From: Sporisorium sorghi
Lineage: Eukaryota; Basidiomycota; Ustilaginomycetes; Ustilaginales; Ustilaginaceae
Direction: 5' to 3'
Assembly (NCBI GenBank): GCA_023212695.1
Contig: JALCCG010000229.1
Span: forward strand, 1 to 34,734
Length of the DNA stretch: 34,734 nt
In this document: piece by piece, positions 8,819 to 19,819 of the stretch
How the letters are laid out: each line of letters begins with the position of its first letter
How positions within the stretch are numbered: position 1 is the first letter of the stretch
Made by a program: the position numbers and the translations under genes
The notes under the pieces: model-generated
Seen by the model: only the letters and a program-made list of their open reading frames with translations
What the model was told of the DNA's origin: nothing
The model's database searches: none

Positions 8819-11800
8819 ATGTCCGGCGCATCACAGGCTCTCGAAGCCCTCTACAAGGCTCCCTCTGCTGAAGAGTGCCACGTTGCAGCAGAGCAGCTCG
8901 CCGAATACATCAACCAGAACGGTCTCGGCGTTCTCCAGTCCGAAGGCGTCCTCGACAGCCTCGTCAAGGCTTCCAAGAACAAAAAGAGCGGTTACGAGCG
9001 CCAAGCCGCTGCCATCGGCCTCGACGCCATCTTTGTCAAGGTCGGCGGCAAAAACGCCCCCAGCCCGCTCGGCGCAGAGCCATGGCTCCTGCCCACGCTT
9101 CCCGCCACCCTCGAACTCTATGCAGACAAGGGCGACGTCGTCCGTCAGGCTGCCGAGACCGCCGCTGGCTCGCTCCTCTCCTTGGTCCCTCCCGAGGCGG
9201 CTCCCGAATTCCTCTCCGTTCTCTACGAGGTGCTTGGCTCCGGCAGCGCCAAGTGGCAGGCCAAGGTGGGCGCTTTGAAGCTCCTCGGCCGCCTCAGTGG
9301 CTCGGCCAGCGAGCAGATCGGCGACGAGCTCGTCGAGCTCATCCCCTACCTCACCAAGGCCATGCACGAGACCAAGGCAGAGATCTCCAAGCAGGCGCGA
9401 AAAACCGCCATCAAGGTTTGCGAGTCGTGCCTCGACAACAAGGACATCCGACCTTTCATCCCCGACCTCGTCGGCTGCATGGCTCAGCCCGACGCCGTGC
9501 CCGAATGCATCAAGAAGCTCTCCTCCACCACCTTCGTCGCCGAAGTCACCGGCCCAGCGCTCGCCGTCATGGTGCCCCTGCTCGCCCGTGCCCTCAACGA
9601 GCGAAGCCAAAACGTCCAGCGCCAGGCCGTCGTCGTCGTCGACAACCTCTGCAAGCTCGTCCGAGACCCGCACGAGGCCGCCAAGTTCCTGCCCGAGCTC
9701 ACCCCTGCCGTCGAGCGTATCGAGAAGGGCGCCAGTTTCCCCGAGGTGCGTGAGCACGCCAAGAGCGCTCTCGACACTCTCAACGCAGCCACCGCCGCTG
9801 TGGGCGCCGAGGCCGTCACCGAGGACCCCAAGAAGATCTTTGATCAGCAACGCGGTGCTGCTCTTGACGCTGTCATCGCTGCTGTCCAGGCTCAAGTGCC
9901 CGAGGAGCACGCCAACCTCAAGAGCGATGCTTTCGCCTTGACCGGCCTCGAGTACCTCGCCAAGTCGATCGCCCGCCTCGCCAACAAGCGCATCCTCCAC
10001 GCCAGTGCATGGGACGATGTCTATGTCCTGCCCTACCTCCGCCGAATCTGCAAGGATGCCGACGCTGCTCAGCTTGCCACCTCCGACCTCCGCAAGACCT
10101 ACATCGAGCTCGACAAGGCGCGCTTCGGCAACTCGGAAGAGGACGGCGACGACGAGGCCGGCGAGTGTCTCTGCCGTACCGAGTTCTCGCTCGCCTACGG
10201 TGGTCTCCTCCTGCTCAACCACACCACGCTCAAGCTGTACCGCGGCCACCGCTACGGCATCGTTGCTGCCAACGGTAGCGGCAAGTCGACGCTGCTCAAA
10301 GCCATGCGCGATGGCAAGGTCGAGGGCTACCCTTCGCAGGACCAGGTCCGCACCCTCATGGTCGAGCACAGTCTCCAGGGTGAGGACGGCTCCACGCCCA
10401 TCATCGACTTTATCGCCAACGACAAGAAGCTCGTCGGCAAGTCGCGCGAGGAGGTCGCCGAGAAGCTGCGCGAGGTCGGCTTTGACGACGAAAAGCAAAA
10501 GAACCCGGTCGCTTCGCTCTCCGGTGGCTGGAAGATGAAGCTCGAGCTGGCGCGTGCCATGCTCTCGGATGCCGTCGTCTACCTGCTCGATGAGCCGACG
10601 AACCACCTCGACGTCCAGTCCATCGCCTGGCTCGAGAACTTCCTCGTCACCAACAATCAGATCACCGTCGTCACCGTCTCGCACGACTCGGGCTTCCTCG
10701 ACAACGTCTGCACCGACATCATCCACTACGAAAAGAAGAAGCTGCGCTACTACAAGGGCAACCTCTCCGACTTTGTCAAGACCAAACCAGAAGCAAAGGC
10801 GTACTACTCGCTCGCTGCGACCACGGTCAAGTTCGCGTTCCCGCCTCCCGGATCGCTCATGGGTGTGCGCTCCAACACGCGCACCATCCTCAAGATGTCC
10901 AACTGCACCTTCACGTACCCTGGCATGACCAAGCCATCGCTCATCGACACGTCGTGTGCCATCAGCCTGTCGAGTCGCGTGGGTGTGCTCGGTCCCAATG
11001 GTGCCGGTAAGAGTACGCTCATCAAGGTGCTCACGGGCGAGACGGTGCCGCAGCAGGGTAAGGTGGAGAAGCACCCCAACCTGCGTATCGCCATGATGGC
11101 GCAGCACGCGTTCCACCATCTGGAGCAGCACCTCGAGAAAACAGCGGTGGAGTACATCGCCTGGCGATACCAGGACGGCCACGACCGCGAGATGACCGAG
11201 AAGGCGTCGCGCAAGATGACCGACGAAGAAAAGGCGCAGATGGAGGTGCCGATCAAGTCGACCACGGGCGAGTCGCGCAAGGTCGAGTACATTGTGGGCC
11301 GACAGAAGCTCAAGAAGTCGTACCAGTACGAGATCAAGTGGGTCGGGTACGAGCACCGCAACAACTCGTGGATCCCGCGCGAGCGTCTGCTCGAGCTCGG
11401 CTTCAGCAAGCTCGTGCAGCAGTTTGACGACTTTGAAGCGTCGCGCGAGGGTGCCGGTTCGCGCGAGATCAGCGTCAAGCTCATCCGACAGCACCTCGAG
11501 GCGGTGGGTCTGCAGGGCGAGATTGCGCAGCACCACGCTGTGGGCGGCTACTCGGGTGGTCAGAAGGTCAAAGTGGTGCTTGCTGCGGCCATGTGGAACA
11601 ACCCGCAGGTGCTGGTGCTCGACGAGCCGACCAACTACCTTGACCGCGATGCGCTCGGAGGACTGGCCACGGCGATCCGCGACTGGGCGGGTGCGGTGGT
11701 GATCATCTCGCACAACATGGAGTTTGTAGGCGCGCTGTGCCCCGAGATCTGGAACGTCGACCACGGCCGCATCACGTCGAGGACCAAGGCGCAGCTGGCA

Positions 11801-12112
11801 GAGGGTGCGTTCCTGGACGAGATGGAGAACGCCTCGACGCCCGGTGCCTCGGTGCCAGGCACGCCCATGCCGGGCAGCACGGCCGCATCGCGCCTCGCTT
11901 CCAAGGCGGGCACGCCTGCGTCGTCGGCAGCACCCACGCCTGCAGGCTCGGGCGACGAGGGCGACGCAGACATGTCCAAGTTCAAGGCCAAGAAGGGCAA
12001 GAAGAAGCTGACGCGTAACGAGAAGAAGGCGCAGGAGGAGCGTCGACGTCTGCGTCTCAGCCGCTGGCTCACGTACGGCGGCGAGCGTGAACCGGACACT
12101 GACGACGAGTAG
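8819..12112 (+). CDS. TEF3: Translation elongation factor 3 (eEF3), ABC-F type ATPase
   Basis: 1097 aa without introns. eEF3 is a fungal cytosolic ATPase that works with eEF1A on the ribosome and helps release E-site tRNA during elongation. N-terminal residues about 1-320 are HEAT-like helices, followed by a linking helical bundle to about 430. ABC domain 1: Walker A AANGSGKST (483-491), signature LSGGWKMKL, Walker B VVYLLDEP (586-593). ABC domain 2: Walker A GPNGAGKST (725-733), signature YSGGQKVKV, Walker B VLVLDEP (931-937). A chromodomain-like insert (about 820-875, YQYEIKWVGY...SWIPRE) inside ABC2 is diagnostic of eEF3. The C-terminal tail is Lys-rich (KFKAKKGKKK), as needed for ribosome binding; a Thr/Pro/Ala-rich stretch before it helps explain the length above the yeast protein (1044 aa). 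The ATG follows CCGCAACC in a CT-rich leader. Confidence 0.97.
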   Translation: MSGASQALEALYKAPSAEECHVAAEQLAEYINQNGLGVLQSEGVLDSLVKASKNKKSGYERQAAAIGLDAIFVKVGGKNAPSPLGAEPWLLPTLPATLELYADKGDVVRQAAETAAGSLLSLVPPEAAPEFLSVLYEVLGSGSAKWQAKVGALKLLGRLSGSASEQIGDELVELIPYLTKAMHETKAEISKQARKTAIKVCESCLDNKDIRPFIPDLVGCMAQPDAVPECIKKLSSTTFVAEVTGPALAVMVPLLARALNERSQNVQRQAVVVVDNLCKLVRDPHEAAKFLPELTPAVERIEKGASFPEVREHAKSALDTLNAATAAVGAEAVTEDPKKIFDQQRGAALDAVIAAVQAQVPEEHANLKSDAFALTGLEYLAKSIARLANKRILHASAWDDVYVLPYLRRICKDADAAQLATSDLRKTYIELDKARFGNSEEDGDDEAGECLCRTEFSLAYGGLLLLNHTTLKLYRGHRYGIVAANGSGKSTLLKAMRDGKVEGYPSQDQVRTLMVEHSLQGEDGSTPIIDFIANDKKLVGKSREEVAEKLREVGFDDEKQKNPVASLSGGWKMKLELARAMLSDAVVYLLDEPTNHLDVQSIAWLENFLVTNNQITVVTVSHDSGFLDNVCTDIIHYEKKKLRYYKGNLSDFVKTKPEAKAYYSLAATTVKFAFPPPGSLMGVRSNTRTILKMSNCTFTYPGMTKPSLIDTSCAISLSSRVGVLGPNGAGKSTLIKVLTGETVPQQGKVEKHPNLRIAMMAQHAFHHLEQHLEKTAVEYIAWRYQDGHDREMTEKASRKMTDEEKAQMEVPIKSTTGESRKVEYIVGRQKLKKSYQYEIKWVGYEHRNNSWIPRERLLELGFSKLVQQFDDFEASREGAGSREISVKLIRQHLEAVGLQGEIAQHHAVGGYSGGQKVKVVLAAAMWNNPQVLVLDEPTNYLDRDALGGLATAIRDWAGAVVIISHNMEFVGALCPEIWNVDHGRITSRTKAQLAEGAFLDEMENASTPGASVPGTPMPGSTAASRLASKAGTPASSAAPTPAGSGDEGDADMSKFKAKKGKKKLTRNEKKAQEERRRLRLSRWLTYGGEREPDTDDE

Positions 12113-14134
12113 GCGCATTGACACCTTGTTTGCATATAGTATATAGAGTTGAGCAGCTTGAGTATAGAATCCAGCATCGCTTTTGTCTTTCGGAGAGTGC
12201 GAAGCCAGCGATGAGAGTGTCCCGATTGAGCGGCGATCAGCGATGCGCACTCTCGGCGAAAATGCGAGTGAAAGAGAAAGAATTGGAAATTCTTAAATTT
12301 GAAAGTGGGGGGTCCTTCTCGTTTGACAGGCGAAAATTCGCCGATTGGATGGCGGTGTGTGTGTGTCATCCGAAGCGAGAATTATCTCTTATCGAGCCAA
12401 TCAGAACGCACCATTTTGAATTCCCACAAGGAAAAAAAAAAAAAAAAAAAAAAGAGAGCCGTTTGCATCTCGAGCGTCTTCGTTGTGTGATTGACATGAC
12501 ATACGAGAGCTAGACGAGGCGTCCTGTAGTTGGTTGTGTTGGTTCAACAAGCGAGAGGGGTTAGGGCTGCTGGCGATGATTCCTTCAGCCGTCTTTGCGG
12601 GCGTTAGACATCTCGGTGAAGACCGGAAAGCGGCTAGGATGGGCCGCGGTTTCCGTCGCCGACGCTCGTGGTGGTTACTAGCGCAGGAAACTGTGGCGGC
12701 GAGGGTGACCATGACACAAGGAAATTTTAGGCAAGGCGAGGCTAGCTTGTTTCAACGTCAGACAGGTCTTGTTGCCAAGACCGAAGCTGATCCGTTGTTT
12801 AGATCAACCGCGGCAGCAGGCCATGGGATGCAGGATGCAAGCACGGCAGAGGCGGTTTCAGCGATCTAATCGATCCGAACCAATGGTAGTGTGGCTAGTT
12901 TCCCATTGGACGCAACGGCGACAAGTGCGCGGATGATCAACCTCGTGGTCGACTAGGTTAGGCACCAGCTGAAAGAAGCAAGAAGCTTCGACCGGACCGG
13001 AACACAGGCGCACTCGTCTCTGAGCGCTCACACACATGCTTGATTGACCTGCAGCGGCTCGGTCAACGAAGCTTTCGCTAGACTCGTTTGAGAAGCGCGC
13101 AGTGTGCTCGACGACGACATGCCAAAATTTCTTCGAAAAGAGCAAGAAAAGAAACAGACCGGTGAACCGCTTGGCTTGGCTTGGCTTGGCTTGACTGACT
13201 GGGAGCGCTCTCCGGTTCGGCTGCTGTGTGCCCTTTGCGGTGGAGCGGACCTGCGAGTGCGATTTGTCCTTGAACGCTTCGCTGTTTCTCTTTCTCTCGC
13301 TCTCTCAGAGTTGGCCACTGGACTTGTCGTCGGTTGCCATGCGTTTGGGCTCTGCTCTTTGCTTGCATTCGCCTGCCTTTCCTTCTTCTCATCGGATCAA
13401 AATCGATCGGGCGCTCCGCAGCGTCAAAGTCGTCGTGGCTTGGACCCCTTTCTGTCGACCGCATGCCTTCCCGCTCGCTCGTTTCTCATTCCCATGCCGA
13501 CACACAGGCCCACCTGCAGGCCGCTCGATCTGTGTACATTGCTTCTTCGTTTTGTGGCACCTTTGTGTTTCTCTCTCGCCCTCTGAGACAGAAAATCTGT
13601 CGGTTTCAAAGTCAGCGACAGCATGGCAGAACAGAGCTGCTTGCTGCTGCTGCCGATTTCTGACTCGGTCGATGCCGCCCAAAGCCACGGTCGATCGACC
13701 TGCCCGTTGAAAGCCAAGCAAAGCAAGCAAAGCTTCGATCAGGGCTAGGACCCCTGGTTGGAACGAGATGCAAGCCCGCGCACGGTTCAGCACGCTTTGC
13801 CGATCTATTCTTTCAACAAAACTGCATGCATGCATGCATGCATGCATCCTCTCTCTTTGCTTTCTTTGTTTATGATCATCTGTGAGCGTGAGCCTGAGCT
13901 GCTTTTGAACATCTGCCGACACGGCTTCGTGTCCGTGCGGATGTGGCCCTGCGAAACGAGAAAACAAATTGATGTTCGGCTCTTCGCCAAGAGAGCGTGT
14001 GTGTGCGTGGGTGGCGTTCTTTGCTTCACTTGGGTTTCCAGGGTTGCTTCTGCTGATGCTGCTCGGGTTGCCCGGTGGGTTCTGGCTTGTTGCCCACTAA
14101 ACCCGTCTCGCTAAGGTTACTGGACGGTTAAAAC
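12113..14134. other. Intergenic region downstream of eEF3
   Basis: About 2 kb with no gene I can support. The eEF3 3' end probably lies in the AT-richer stretch just after 12112. A run of about 22 A stands near 12432-12453. Short frames around 12534, 13104 and 13389 overlap on both strands and look like chance. Simple repeats: four CTTGG units near 13171-13192 and six TGCA units at 13823-13847. The rest is probably upstream regulatory sequence of the nitrogen regulator. Confidence 0.5.
13823..13847. repeat. (TGCA)6 microsatellite
   Basis: Six tandem TGCA units, self-complementary and strictly alternating between purine and pyrimidine in part. No gene overlaps it. Confidence 0.9.
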
Positions 14135-14215
14135 TGCTCTCTCTCTCTCTCTCTCTGCGTGGGAAATTAAAAAAAAAAAACAAAAAACAAAAACAAAAAC
14201 AAAAAAAATGGAAAT
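14135..14215. repeat. Contig-end duplicate, copy before the gap
   Basis: A (CT)10 run, GCGTGGGAAATT, then A-rich sequence ending ATGGAAAT directly at the run of N. The same sequence restarts right after the N run, differing by one CT unit. This looks like two contig ends that overlap and were not merged. Confidence 0.9.
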
Positions 14216-14313
14216 NNNNNNNNNNNNNNNNNNNNNNNNNNNNNNNNNNNNNNNNNNNNNNNNNNNNNNNNNNNNNNNNNNNNNNNNNNNNNNNNNNNNN
14301 NNNNNNNNNNNNN
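14216..14313. other. Assembly gap (98 N)
   Basis: 98 undetermined bases. Because both sides carry the same 80-nt sequence, the true gap length is probably zero or negative. Confidence 0.98.
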
Positions 14314-14393
14314 TGCTCTCTCTCTCTCTCTCTGCGTGGGAAATTAAAAAAAAAAAACAAAAAACAAAAACAAAAACAAAAAAAATGGAAATT
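14314..14393. repeat. Contig-end duplicate, copy after the gap
   Basis: TG(CT)9 GCGTGGGAAATT plus the same A-rich tail as before the gap. Beyond ATGGAAAT the sequence continues as TTCCACAG, whereas the first copy stops at the gap. Confidence 0.9.
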
Positions 14394-14565
14394 TCCACAG
14401 CTTGTGGGCATCTGGCAGCAGACTTTCTTTCTCTTTTTTTGTTTTTTTTTTTTTTTTTGCTAAATTTCGAGCCTCATTTGGCGGCGCGCTTGCTCTGGTG
14501 GTGTCGCTTGAAAATGCAGTCTTTTGGTCAATTTCGAAAAAAGAGGGTTTCAGTCCGCTGTTCGG

Positions 14566-15565
14566 ATGCTCGCTCTGGACTCTCACTCTCTGCCTCTGCG
14601 CCTCTCTCTCTCTCTCCCTGTCTGTGGTGACGGCTCATCTCCTCTTCTCTCTCTCTCATCTCTCTCCAAAGCTTCTTTTGCAGCCGGTCGCGCTCAACTT
14701 GATCTCCGCTTGCAAGCTCAGTCGTTCTTTCTTGCCCGCTTTTGTTTCTCCGGTAAAATCTTAAGTGGCAGCAGCAGAAGCAGTCGCAGCAGCAAGCAGC
14801 TCTCTCGCTCTCTCGCTCTCTCTCGCGCCTCGGTGGCATTCGGTCGACATCATCTCGTCTCCCCCACCTCATCATCCATCAATTCAACTTGTCGCAAACT
14901 CGCATCTGACTCAACGCCACGCTTGGCTCGCTGGTATCGGTCCCTTCCCGCCATCCACCTGCCTTGCGACAAGTCACTTTTTGTCCGCTCCCCATCGCCA
15001 CCAACAAACGCGCAAACTGTGGCCTTCCGCCTGTCGCCGCCGGCAGATCTCGTAACCGTCGCTGCGCTTGCCTCCTCCTCCTCCTCCTCCAAACGCTTTG
15101 TGCCGATACCCATCATCCGTCTCGCAAAGGTAAGCCTATCCTCGTCGTCCCTTCTCTCTCCCTTCCATCCTGCCGCCCAATCACCACCGATCCTCTCAGT
15201 CTCGAGTGTCTTGCCATCATCGCCTCGTCAACACCTCAATCACCTTCGACCCTTCACTTGGCTCATCATCGCGGCTTCCGTCGTCAAGTGTCATCGCAAC
15301 CTCTCGCTACCTCTTCGCCCAATCATCAGTGCCGCATCTCTCCACCACACCACTCTGCCGAGCCACCTGCGACTCCTTCATCTCCCACCTTTTCTCGCTG
15401 GCATTGCCGTGACATTGTAGATATCGTTTACTGATCACTTTGTGTGCTCATCTCTTTCCTATCATCACAACCTCTGCCCTTGGCATCCATCCTCATCTCG
15501 TCATCCAACCTTTCGTGACGCTGGCCATTCGTCCTATTCTCAACGACGATCCGTTGCCCTCCTCG
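14566..15565 (+). promoter_or_regulatory. 1 kb ATG-free CT-rich leader of the nitrogen regulator gene
   Basis: The plus strand contains no ATG from 14566 to 15565, although the reverse trinucleotide CAT is common in the same stretch. The last upstream ATG is at 14565 and the next is the start codon at 15566. The composition is pyrimidine-rich, with CT, CTC and CCT runs. Strand-specific loss of ATG over 1 kb is what a long, translated-by-scanning 5' leader would produce. A splice donor lies inside it at 15130. Confidence 0.65.
15130..15199 (+). other. Possible 5' leader intron
   Basis: AAG|GTAAGC at 15130 is a near-ideal donor. The nearest good acceptor is a pyrimidine stretch ending CTCTCAG at 15199, giving a 70-nt intron. 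Other possible acceptors end at 15329 (CATCAG) and 15420 (ATTGTAG, 291 nt). None changes the coding region. The donor is convincing; which acceptor is used is not decided by the sequence. Confidence 0.4.
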
Positions 15566-18500
15566 ATGCATCGACTTTCTTTCGCTCTTCCCGGTACTCC
15601 GCCCTTATCCGGAACCACAACACCGCTCATAGACGAGCGTCATCTCGCCAACTTCAAGATCAGCAGCGACATTCTGACGGATATCGCAAACATCAGCTCT
15701 GACGCAGAAGCAGCATCCGACCCAACCCTTTCGCTGCCACTGGACGACAACATCAACACAATTCAGGATCTACAGCCACTTACCAAGCGCAGCATTCGCA
15801 GCACACGGCCCTTGTCATACTACGACCCCGGCGAGAGCAAACCGCCCACTCCTCCCGGGGCTGAAGCTCAGCCTTCGTTTCTCGCAAACGCCGACGGCGA
15901 CGGCCGCGTCGGCTCCACGCACACCATGTCGCAGGGTCCATCCGCGCCCCAAATGTCGCTCCTCTCCCAGGCCATGCAGCAGCATCTCGCACGCCAGCAA
16001 ATGGAAGGCTTGCCACCCAATGACCAAGCATCCATTCATAGCGCCGCGCACACACCAAGCGGATCGGCGCTCCCATCGCCAGCGTTTGCCGGGCCCAGCT
16101 CTCCGTTCACCTTCGCCGGCCCTCCTGGCTCCGAGGCTGGCATGCGACCGCCTCTGCCTCATCAGAACAGCTACGGAGCCGCCGTCGCGCAAATGCAGCA
16201 GCCTTTCGGGTCATACGTGAACCACGGCCATAACCGACGCCCGAGTGGCTACACAACCAACCCGCACTCGGCTGCACCTAGTGCCGGTCCTTCACGATCT
16301 TCCTCGCCCTCGCGAGCCGCACCACCCATGTCCAACCTTCCCCTAGACACATCATCCCATCCCATCGGCATGTCGCATAGCGCCCGCAGCCTCGGTCAGA
16401 ACCAGCAGCCGAGCCCAGGCCAGATGGGCGCAGATTACAGCTCTACCTACGGAAGCCAACGTACCGTCAACGGATTTGGGCCTCCTCCTCACGTTAATTC
16501 CAACCCGGGCATGCCAGCCACGCCCGACGCATGGACCAACCAGCCTGGTCTTGGATATGCCACGACGCCGCAAAATCCGTATGCGCCTCCGCAAAACTCG
16601 ATGATGCCGCCCACGGGCTTCCAGCCCGTCGCGCACGGCCGACAGCAGTCGCATCCCGGACAGCAGCAACCGCAGCACGGACAACCGCCTTTGCTGCAGC
16701 TGTCTCAGCAACCACCGCCTCAGTTTAGCAGCTATCGTGGTGCGCCAGACTCGTTGCTGTCTCCAGAAACAGCGTCATCCGACTTTGCTGGCTTCTTCGC
16801 CGCACCACCGCCTGCCACGCCGGTGGCTGGGCCCGGTTCCACCAACGCCATGGGCGCGACAGGTCAACAACCTGGCACTAGCAGCCGCCAGTCGACAGCC
16901 GAGACACGATCACGAACCAGTACCGCTTTCACCGAGGATCTGAGCAGCGTGGCAGCTGCGATCCCGGGCAGTCTCAACATGAGCCGACGGGGCTCTGCGG
17001 GCGCCGAGGATGACGACGAAGACCAGACCATCGACCCGGACGAGATGTCCAAGAAGGATCCGCTCGCTACGCAGGTTTGGAAGATGTACGCCAAGCAGCG
17101 CTCGCAGCTTCCAAATGGCGCGCGCATGGAGAATCTCACATGGAGGATGATGGCCATGACGCTGCGCAAGAACAAGGAACAGGAAGCCCTCGAAGCCAAG
17201 CAGGCACTCGGCGCGCAATCCAACGCGAGCAGAAGCCATGCCTCGAGCGTGCGCCATTCGCCAGCGCTCTCGTCCAGATCGGCTGCAGGCTCTCGACGAA
17301 GCAGCGGATCCTTCCCAGGCGAAGCCTTTGCCGGTGGCTTCACGGCCATCAAATCAGAAGCAGCTGATCACGCGGATACTCATGCCCGCACCGCCAGCGG
17401 CAATGTGGCCAAGGGCAAGACTCGCTTTGCCGAAGTGATCCGGCAGGAAGAGGAGGAGCGTGGACGTCGAGGACGCAGCCCAAGGACACCAGAGAGCACT
17501 GCGCCACCCGCAGGAGCCGTCGATATCGTAGACTGGAGGATGAAGAGCAAGAGCCGCTCCCGTTCGCGTTCGGTTAGTGCCATGGACGTCGACTGGCGCG
17601 GTGTCAGCAGATCGCGCTCTCGTGCGCCAGCAGCCCGTTTGGATACCATCGACGATGAAGGTGCTACAGATGGCGCCAACGCATTCAGCCGATCTGCTCC
17701 CAACGCCAACGCTGGATCCGCTTTCGACTTTGCCGATCTCGCCGCCTTTGACGACACCGATGCCTTTGGCGCCTTTAACAGCGCCCTCGATACCGAAGAT
17801 TTCTCGGATCTGCTCAAGTCGAACGGCCAGATGGGCGCTGATGGCTTTCAGATGCCGAGTGCGATGGGGCCCGGCTCAGCCGGCAACTTTGACGTCGGCT
17901 CAGCAGGGCCCGGCAGCTCAAAGAGGACCGCAAGCGCCGTACGCAAAGCTCAGATCCAGACGGCCTTCCGCAAAGCAGCACACACGGATTTGTTTGGGTC
18001 GGACCTGGATGCGTGGTACGAGGCCGCAGAGGCCTCGTCCAAAGCAGCCGAGGCCAAGAAGTCGAGCCTCGATATGGCCTCGATCGGAGCGGCCAACAGT
18101 TTCGGTGCACCGTTCTCGACCCTCGACAGCATCCCAGGCATTGGCGACTTTGTCGGCATCGCCGCCAACCAGCACCCCGAGTACGGTTTCCTGCCACGTC
18201 TGGTGCGCAAGACAAGTTTCGATCACAAGGTGAGGGACAGGAGCATCTCGCGCGGTCCGCGTCGCGACCAGCTCGCCGCCGAGGCGATGAACAACCGCAA
18301 ACGACCCTTCAGGGACGATCTCTCGCCTGCCAGACCCGCCATCCAGGTGCCCATCACTATCGATCAGCGCATCGCTGCTGGACTCTCGCGCAGCATTGCG
18401 TCGCTCGGCGGGCGCGGTGCAGGTCCCTCGCAGCTCTCCAACGTGCCCATGTCCACCTTTGACTTCGCGGTGCCTCGTCCTGGCGGCATGAACCCTCAGC

Positions 18501-19819
18501 AGATGCCGATGGGCGCGAATGGACCTCTTTCTGGTCCTAACCAGCGCGGCGGCAACGAGGTGTCGGCGACCGACTTTGACAGCTTGCTCGAGACGCTTGC
18601 CTCCCAAGCTGGCACGCCGCTTGCAAGTCCTGCGGGCAACCTGATGGCAGGCACCAGCGCTTCTCCTCAGGCCGCGCTGGGCAGTGGATCGGGCGCTTCG
18701 CCAGTCACAAATGCAGCTGGACCCGGTCATCCGATGGTCGGCAATCTGCCACCTGGAACACAGAATCCGTCAGACCTGGAGGCGATCATGAACATGTTTT
18801 ACAATTCGGACGCTGGCCTCGGTGGGCCGCAGCCGTCGTTGACGCACATCAACCCGAACCAGGTGTTTGGCGGAGGGCCCATGGACGCCATGTCGGGCTC
18901 GTTGGGTAATCTGACCGGATCCGGCGACGAGGCGTCGTCGACTTGGACATACAGCCCATCGAGCAGCGCGCCTTCGAATGGAGCTACACCGCCCGGGTTG
19001 CAGCAGTCGCAGTATCAGTCCTCGCCATTGGCGGGCGGCTACCGCCGCGAGCCTCCGCTTGCTCCCGAGACGTCGGGATCGGGATCCTCGAGATCGAATG
19101 CTTCACCGAGTATGCAGGCGATCCAAAAGGCCGCAGCTCTGAGCGAGGCGTCGCGATCGAAGAAGATGGGATCTGTGCCAGGTGGTCAGAGTGCTGCGTC
19201 TGGCGGTGCAAACGGCATGATGCATGCACGACCAGTTTCTGGACCGGGTGCGGGCCCCTCGTCGGGTTCTGGCGTCAACCTAAAGGATTTGCCGTCGGCC
19301 AGCTCCATGGCCACTGCGGACCCGCCTACAGTGTGCTCCAACTGCCACACGACCAAGACGCCGCTGTGGCGACGTGATCCGGAGGGCCAGCCTCTGTGCA
19401 ATGCGTGCGGGTTGTTCCTCAAGCTGCACGGAGTGGTGCGTCCCTTGTCGCTCAAGACCGACGTCATCAAGAAGCGAAACCGTGCCAGCGGTGCACAGCG
19501 TGCGGATGCGCGAGGCAGAAACTCGATCAGTGGCGGCGGTGGCAACGCCAATATCGCGCCTGCTGGCGGACACAGTGGTGCTGGTGGCGCAGGTGCAGGT
19601 TCAGGTGGCTCGAGTGGCAAGAACGGCGCGGGCGGTGGAGCGCCGTCCAACTCGGCTGCAGGTGTGCCCGGACGAAGCAGAGCCAACACGAACGGCTCGG
19701 TCGCTGGCATCCGCACGGGCAATGTGCCGATTGCACCAGCACCGAATCCGCCTGTCTCGTCGCCTGGCAGCACGGGTCTGTCGTCCAGCAAGGTCGAGAT
19801 GAAGCGTCAGAGAAAGTGA
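15566..19819 (+). CDS. nit2: GATA-type nitrogen regulator, Nit2/AreA family
   Basis: 1417 aa without introns. This family activates genes for secondary nitrogen sources when ammonium or glutamine is scarce, binding HGATAR sites in the nucleus. Residues 1257-1281 form the zinc finger, CSNC-X17-CNAC, followed by the basic tail [20 protein letters not shown], matching AreA/Nit2 closely. Residues about 498-535 ([14 protein letters not shown]...LTWRMM) match the conserved AreA N-terminal fungal domain, which separates it from other GATA factors. The rest is low-complexity: Gln/Pro-rich (about 170-430), Ser/Arg-rich (about 655-690) and Gly/Ala/Ser-rich after the finger, ending in basic KVEMKRQRK. 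Start: the first ATG; the open frame runs 42 codons upstream only to a TTG, inside the ATG-free leader. Orthology to smut Nit2 is inferred from domain order. Confidence 0.93.
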   Translation: MHRLSFALPGTPPLSGTTTPLIDERHLANFKISSDILTDIANISSDAEAASDPTLSLPLDDNINTIQDLQPLTKRSIRSTRPLSYYDPGESKPPTPPGAEAQPSFLANADGDGRVGSTHTMSQGPSAPQMSLLSQAMQQHLARQQMEGLPPNDQASIHSAAHTPSGSALPSPAFAGPSSPFTFAGPPGSEAGMRPPLPHQNSYGAAVAQMQQPFGSYVNHGHNRRPSGYTTNPHSAAPSAGPSRSSSPSRAAPPMSNLPLDTSSHPIGMSHSARSLGQNQQPSPGQMGADYSSTYGSQRTVNGFGPPPHVNSNPGMPATPDAWTNQPGLGYATTPQNPYAPPQNSMMPPTGFQPVAHGRQQSHPGQQQPQHGQPPLLQLSQQPPPQFSSYRGAPDSLLSPETASSDFAGFFAAPPPATPVAGPGSTNAMGATGQQPGTSSRQSTAETRSRTSTAFTEDLSSVAAAIPGSLNMSRRGSAGAEDDDEDQTIDPDEMSKKDPLATQVWKMYAKQRSQLPNGARMENLTWRMMAMTLRKNKEQEALEAKQALGAQSNASRSHASSVRHSPALSSRSAAGSRRSSGSFPGEAFAGGFTAIKSEAADHADTHARTASGNVAKGKTRFAEVIRQEEEERGRRGRSPRTPESTAPPAGAVDIVDWRMKSKSRSRSRSVSAMDVDWRGVSRSRSRAPAARLDTIDDEGATDGANAFSRSAPNANAGSAFDFADLAAFDDTDAFGAFNSALDTEDFSDLLKSNGQMGADGFQMPSAMGPGSAGNFDVGSAGPGSSKRTASAVRKAQIQTAFRKAAHTDLFGSDLDAWYEAAEASSKAAEAKKSSLDMASIGAANSFGAPFSTLDSIPGIGDFVGIAANQHPEYGFLPRLVRKTSFDHKVRDRSISRGPRRDQLAAEAMNNRKRPFRDDLSPARPAIQVPITIDQRIAAGLSRSIASLGGRGAGPSQLSNVPMSTFDFAVPRPGGMNPQQMPMGANGPLSGPNQRGGNEVSATDFDSLLETLASQAGTPLASPAGNLMAGTSASPQAALGSGSGASPVTNAAGPGHPMVGNLPPGTQNPSDLEAIMNMFYNSDAGLGGPQPSLTHINPNQVFGGGPMDAMSGSLGNLTGSGDEASSTWTYSPSSSAPSNGATPPGLQQSQYQSSPLAGGYRREPPLAPETSGSGSSRSNASPSMQAIQKAAALSEASRSKKMGSVPGGQSAASGGANGMMHARPVSGPGAGPSSGSGVNLKDLPSASSMATADPPTVCSNCHTTKTPLWRRDPEGQPLCNACGLFLKLHGVVRPLSLKTDVIKKRNRASGAQRADARGRNSISGGGGNANIAPAGGHSGAGGAGAGSGGSSGKNGAGGGAPSNSAAGVPGRSRANTNGSVAGIRTGNVPIAPAPNPPVSSPGSTGLSSSKVEMKRQRK

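Noticed and set aside
8831..12250. Open frame of 1139 codons on the minus strand, antisense to eEF3
   Set aside because: eEF3 is certain on the plus strand. In genes with strong C/G third-position bias the opposite strand often stays open. The antisense product is Leu/Val/Arg-rich without any domain.
12401..13967. Several overlapping frames of 100-190 codons on both strands
   Set aside because: They overlap each other, share no start or composition signal, and show no domain. They were treated as chance frames in intergenic DNA.
14524..15420. 298-codon plus-strand open frame upstream of the nitrogen regulator
   Set aside because: It is Ser/Leu/Pro-rich low-complexity sequence read from CT-repeats, it begins at a non-ATG codon, and the stretch contains no ATG. 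It fits a leader, not a protein.
15440..15565. 42-codon N-terminal extension of the Nit2-like protein
   Set aside because: It starts only with TTG. The first ATG is at 15566 and is followed by sequence that looks like a genuine N terminus.
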